Source: an uncultured Roseovarius sp.
GTDB lineage: Bacteria > Pseudomonadota > Alphaproteobacteria > Rhodobacterales > Rhodobacteraceae
Length of the DNA stretch: 64,000 nucleotides
NCBI RefSeq assembly: GCF_947489715.1
Contig: NZ_CANLER010000001.1
Coordinates: 806,001 to 870,000 of the forward strand
Reading direction: 5' to 3'
Within the stretch, counting starts at the first letter, position 1. Each line of letters begins with the position of its first letter. The position numbers and the translations under genes were made by a program. The notes below the pieces were generated by a model that did not search any database, was not told the DNA's origin, and saw nothing but the letters and a program-made list of their open reading frames with translations. Positions 63,860-64,000 of the stretch are shown here, piece after piece.

Positions 63860-64000
63860 TTAACCCCGCGCCTCTTCGGCGGCCACCAGTCGGATACGTT
63901 CGATCATTGCGCGCAAACCGTTTGAGCGTTGGGCCGAAAGGTGATCATTAAGGCCCAGCCGTGCCAGTTCAGCCGGCGCGTCGATCTTGGGCACGTCGGC
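63860..64000 (-). CDS. sufE: SufE family protein, C-terminal end only
   Basis: The minus strand carries 46 codons running off the window: ADVPKIDAPAELARLGLNDH, LSAQRSNGLRAMIERIR and a stop at 63860-63862. The LGLxxHLSxxRSNGL segment is the SufE/CsdE end. SufE accepts sulfur from the SufS desulfurase for Fe-S cluster assembly. The active-site cysteine lies outside the window. Confidence 0.8.
   Translation of the reverse strand, partial: ADVPKIDAPAELARLGLNDHLSAQRSNGLRAMIERIRLVAAEEARG

Overview
The window is chromosomal DNA from an alphaproteobacterium, almost certainly of the Roseobacter group (Rhodobacteraceae). Supporting signs are a circularly permuted two-piece tmRNA gene with the tag ANDNRAPVALAA, an alpha-type SspB, the trgA-trgB-cysK tellurite locus, an RNase E with a long acidic insertion in its S1 domain, the DUF1476 (F1-ATPase zeta inhibitor) gene and scattered parts of a split cobalamin-dependent methionine synthase. 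No rRNA or CRISPR array is present.

Layout. Positions 1-8.4 kb hold the right end of what looks like an extracellular contractile injection system (eCIS): a five-repeat protein, an AAA+ ATPase, a DUF4255 (Pvc16-like) protein, an unknown beta-rich protein, a GH25 muramidase and a 747-residue candidate cargo. This block ends in two decayed serine recombinases beside a tRNA-Ser(GGA) gene (8.7-9.8 kb), so it may be a tRNA-associated island. From 9.8 to 19.7 kb the minus strand carries a broken alanyl-tRNA editing gene, a large MscS channel, cysK, trgB, trgA, a cyclopropane fatty acid synthase family protein, a photolyase and a class V aminotransferase. A BCCT osmolyte transporter follows at 20-21.8 kb.

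The most striking block is 22.1-29.1 kb: three tightly packed genes encoding a trypsin-like protease, a STAND NTPase, and a trypsin-like protease fused to a NUC1 (DNA/RNA non-specific) endonuclease. The catalytic residues of all three enzyme activities appear intact. It has the look of a conflict or anti-phage system built on an NTPase sensor, proteases and a nuclease. A secreted Cys-rich protein gene lies next to it.

From 30.8 to 37.5 kb come surface and secreted proteins (a phosphoethanolamine transferase-like enzyme, a ricin-lectin/DNase I-fold fusion, a secreted protein with four repeats), a Phd-type antitoxin and ssrA. From 37.7 to 47.8 kb lie chromate resistance genes, sspB, fumC, two small genes, a P450 with an esterase-like partner, ccdA, tusA, a GGDEF protein and a small P-loop kinase-like protein. 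From 48 to 64 kb are rne, dctBD (DctD lacks the GAFTGA loop), purCSQ, DUF1476, an MprF-like protein, three genes assigned to split methionine synthase (homocysteine methyltransferase, corrinoid protein, DUF1638), a PhyH-family dioxygenase, a radical SAM protein and the end of sufE.

All assignments were made by reading motifs. No database search was run, and start sites were chosen from ribosome-binding sites, overlaps and domain boundaries.
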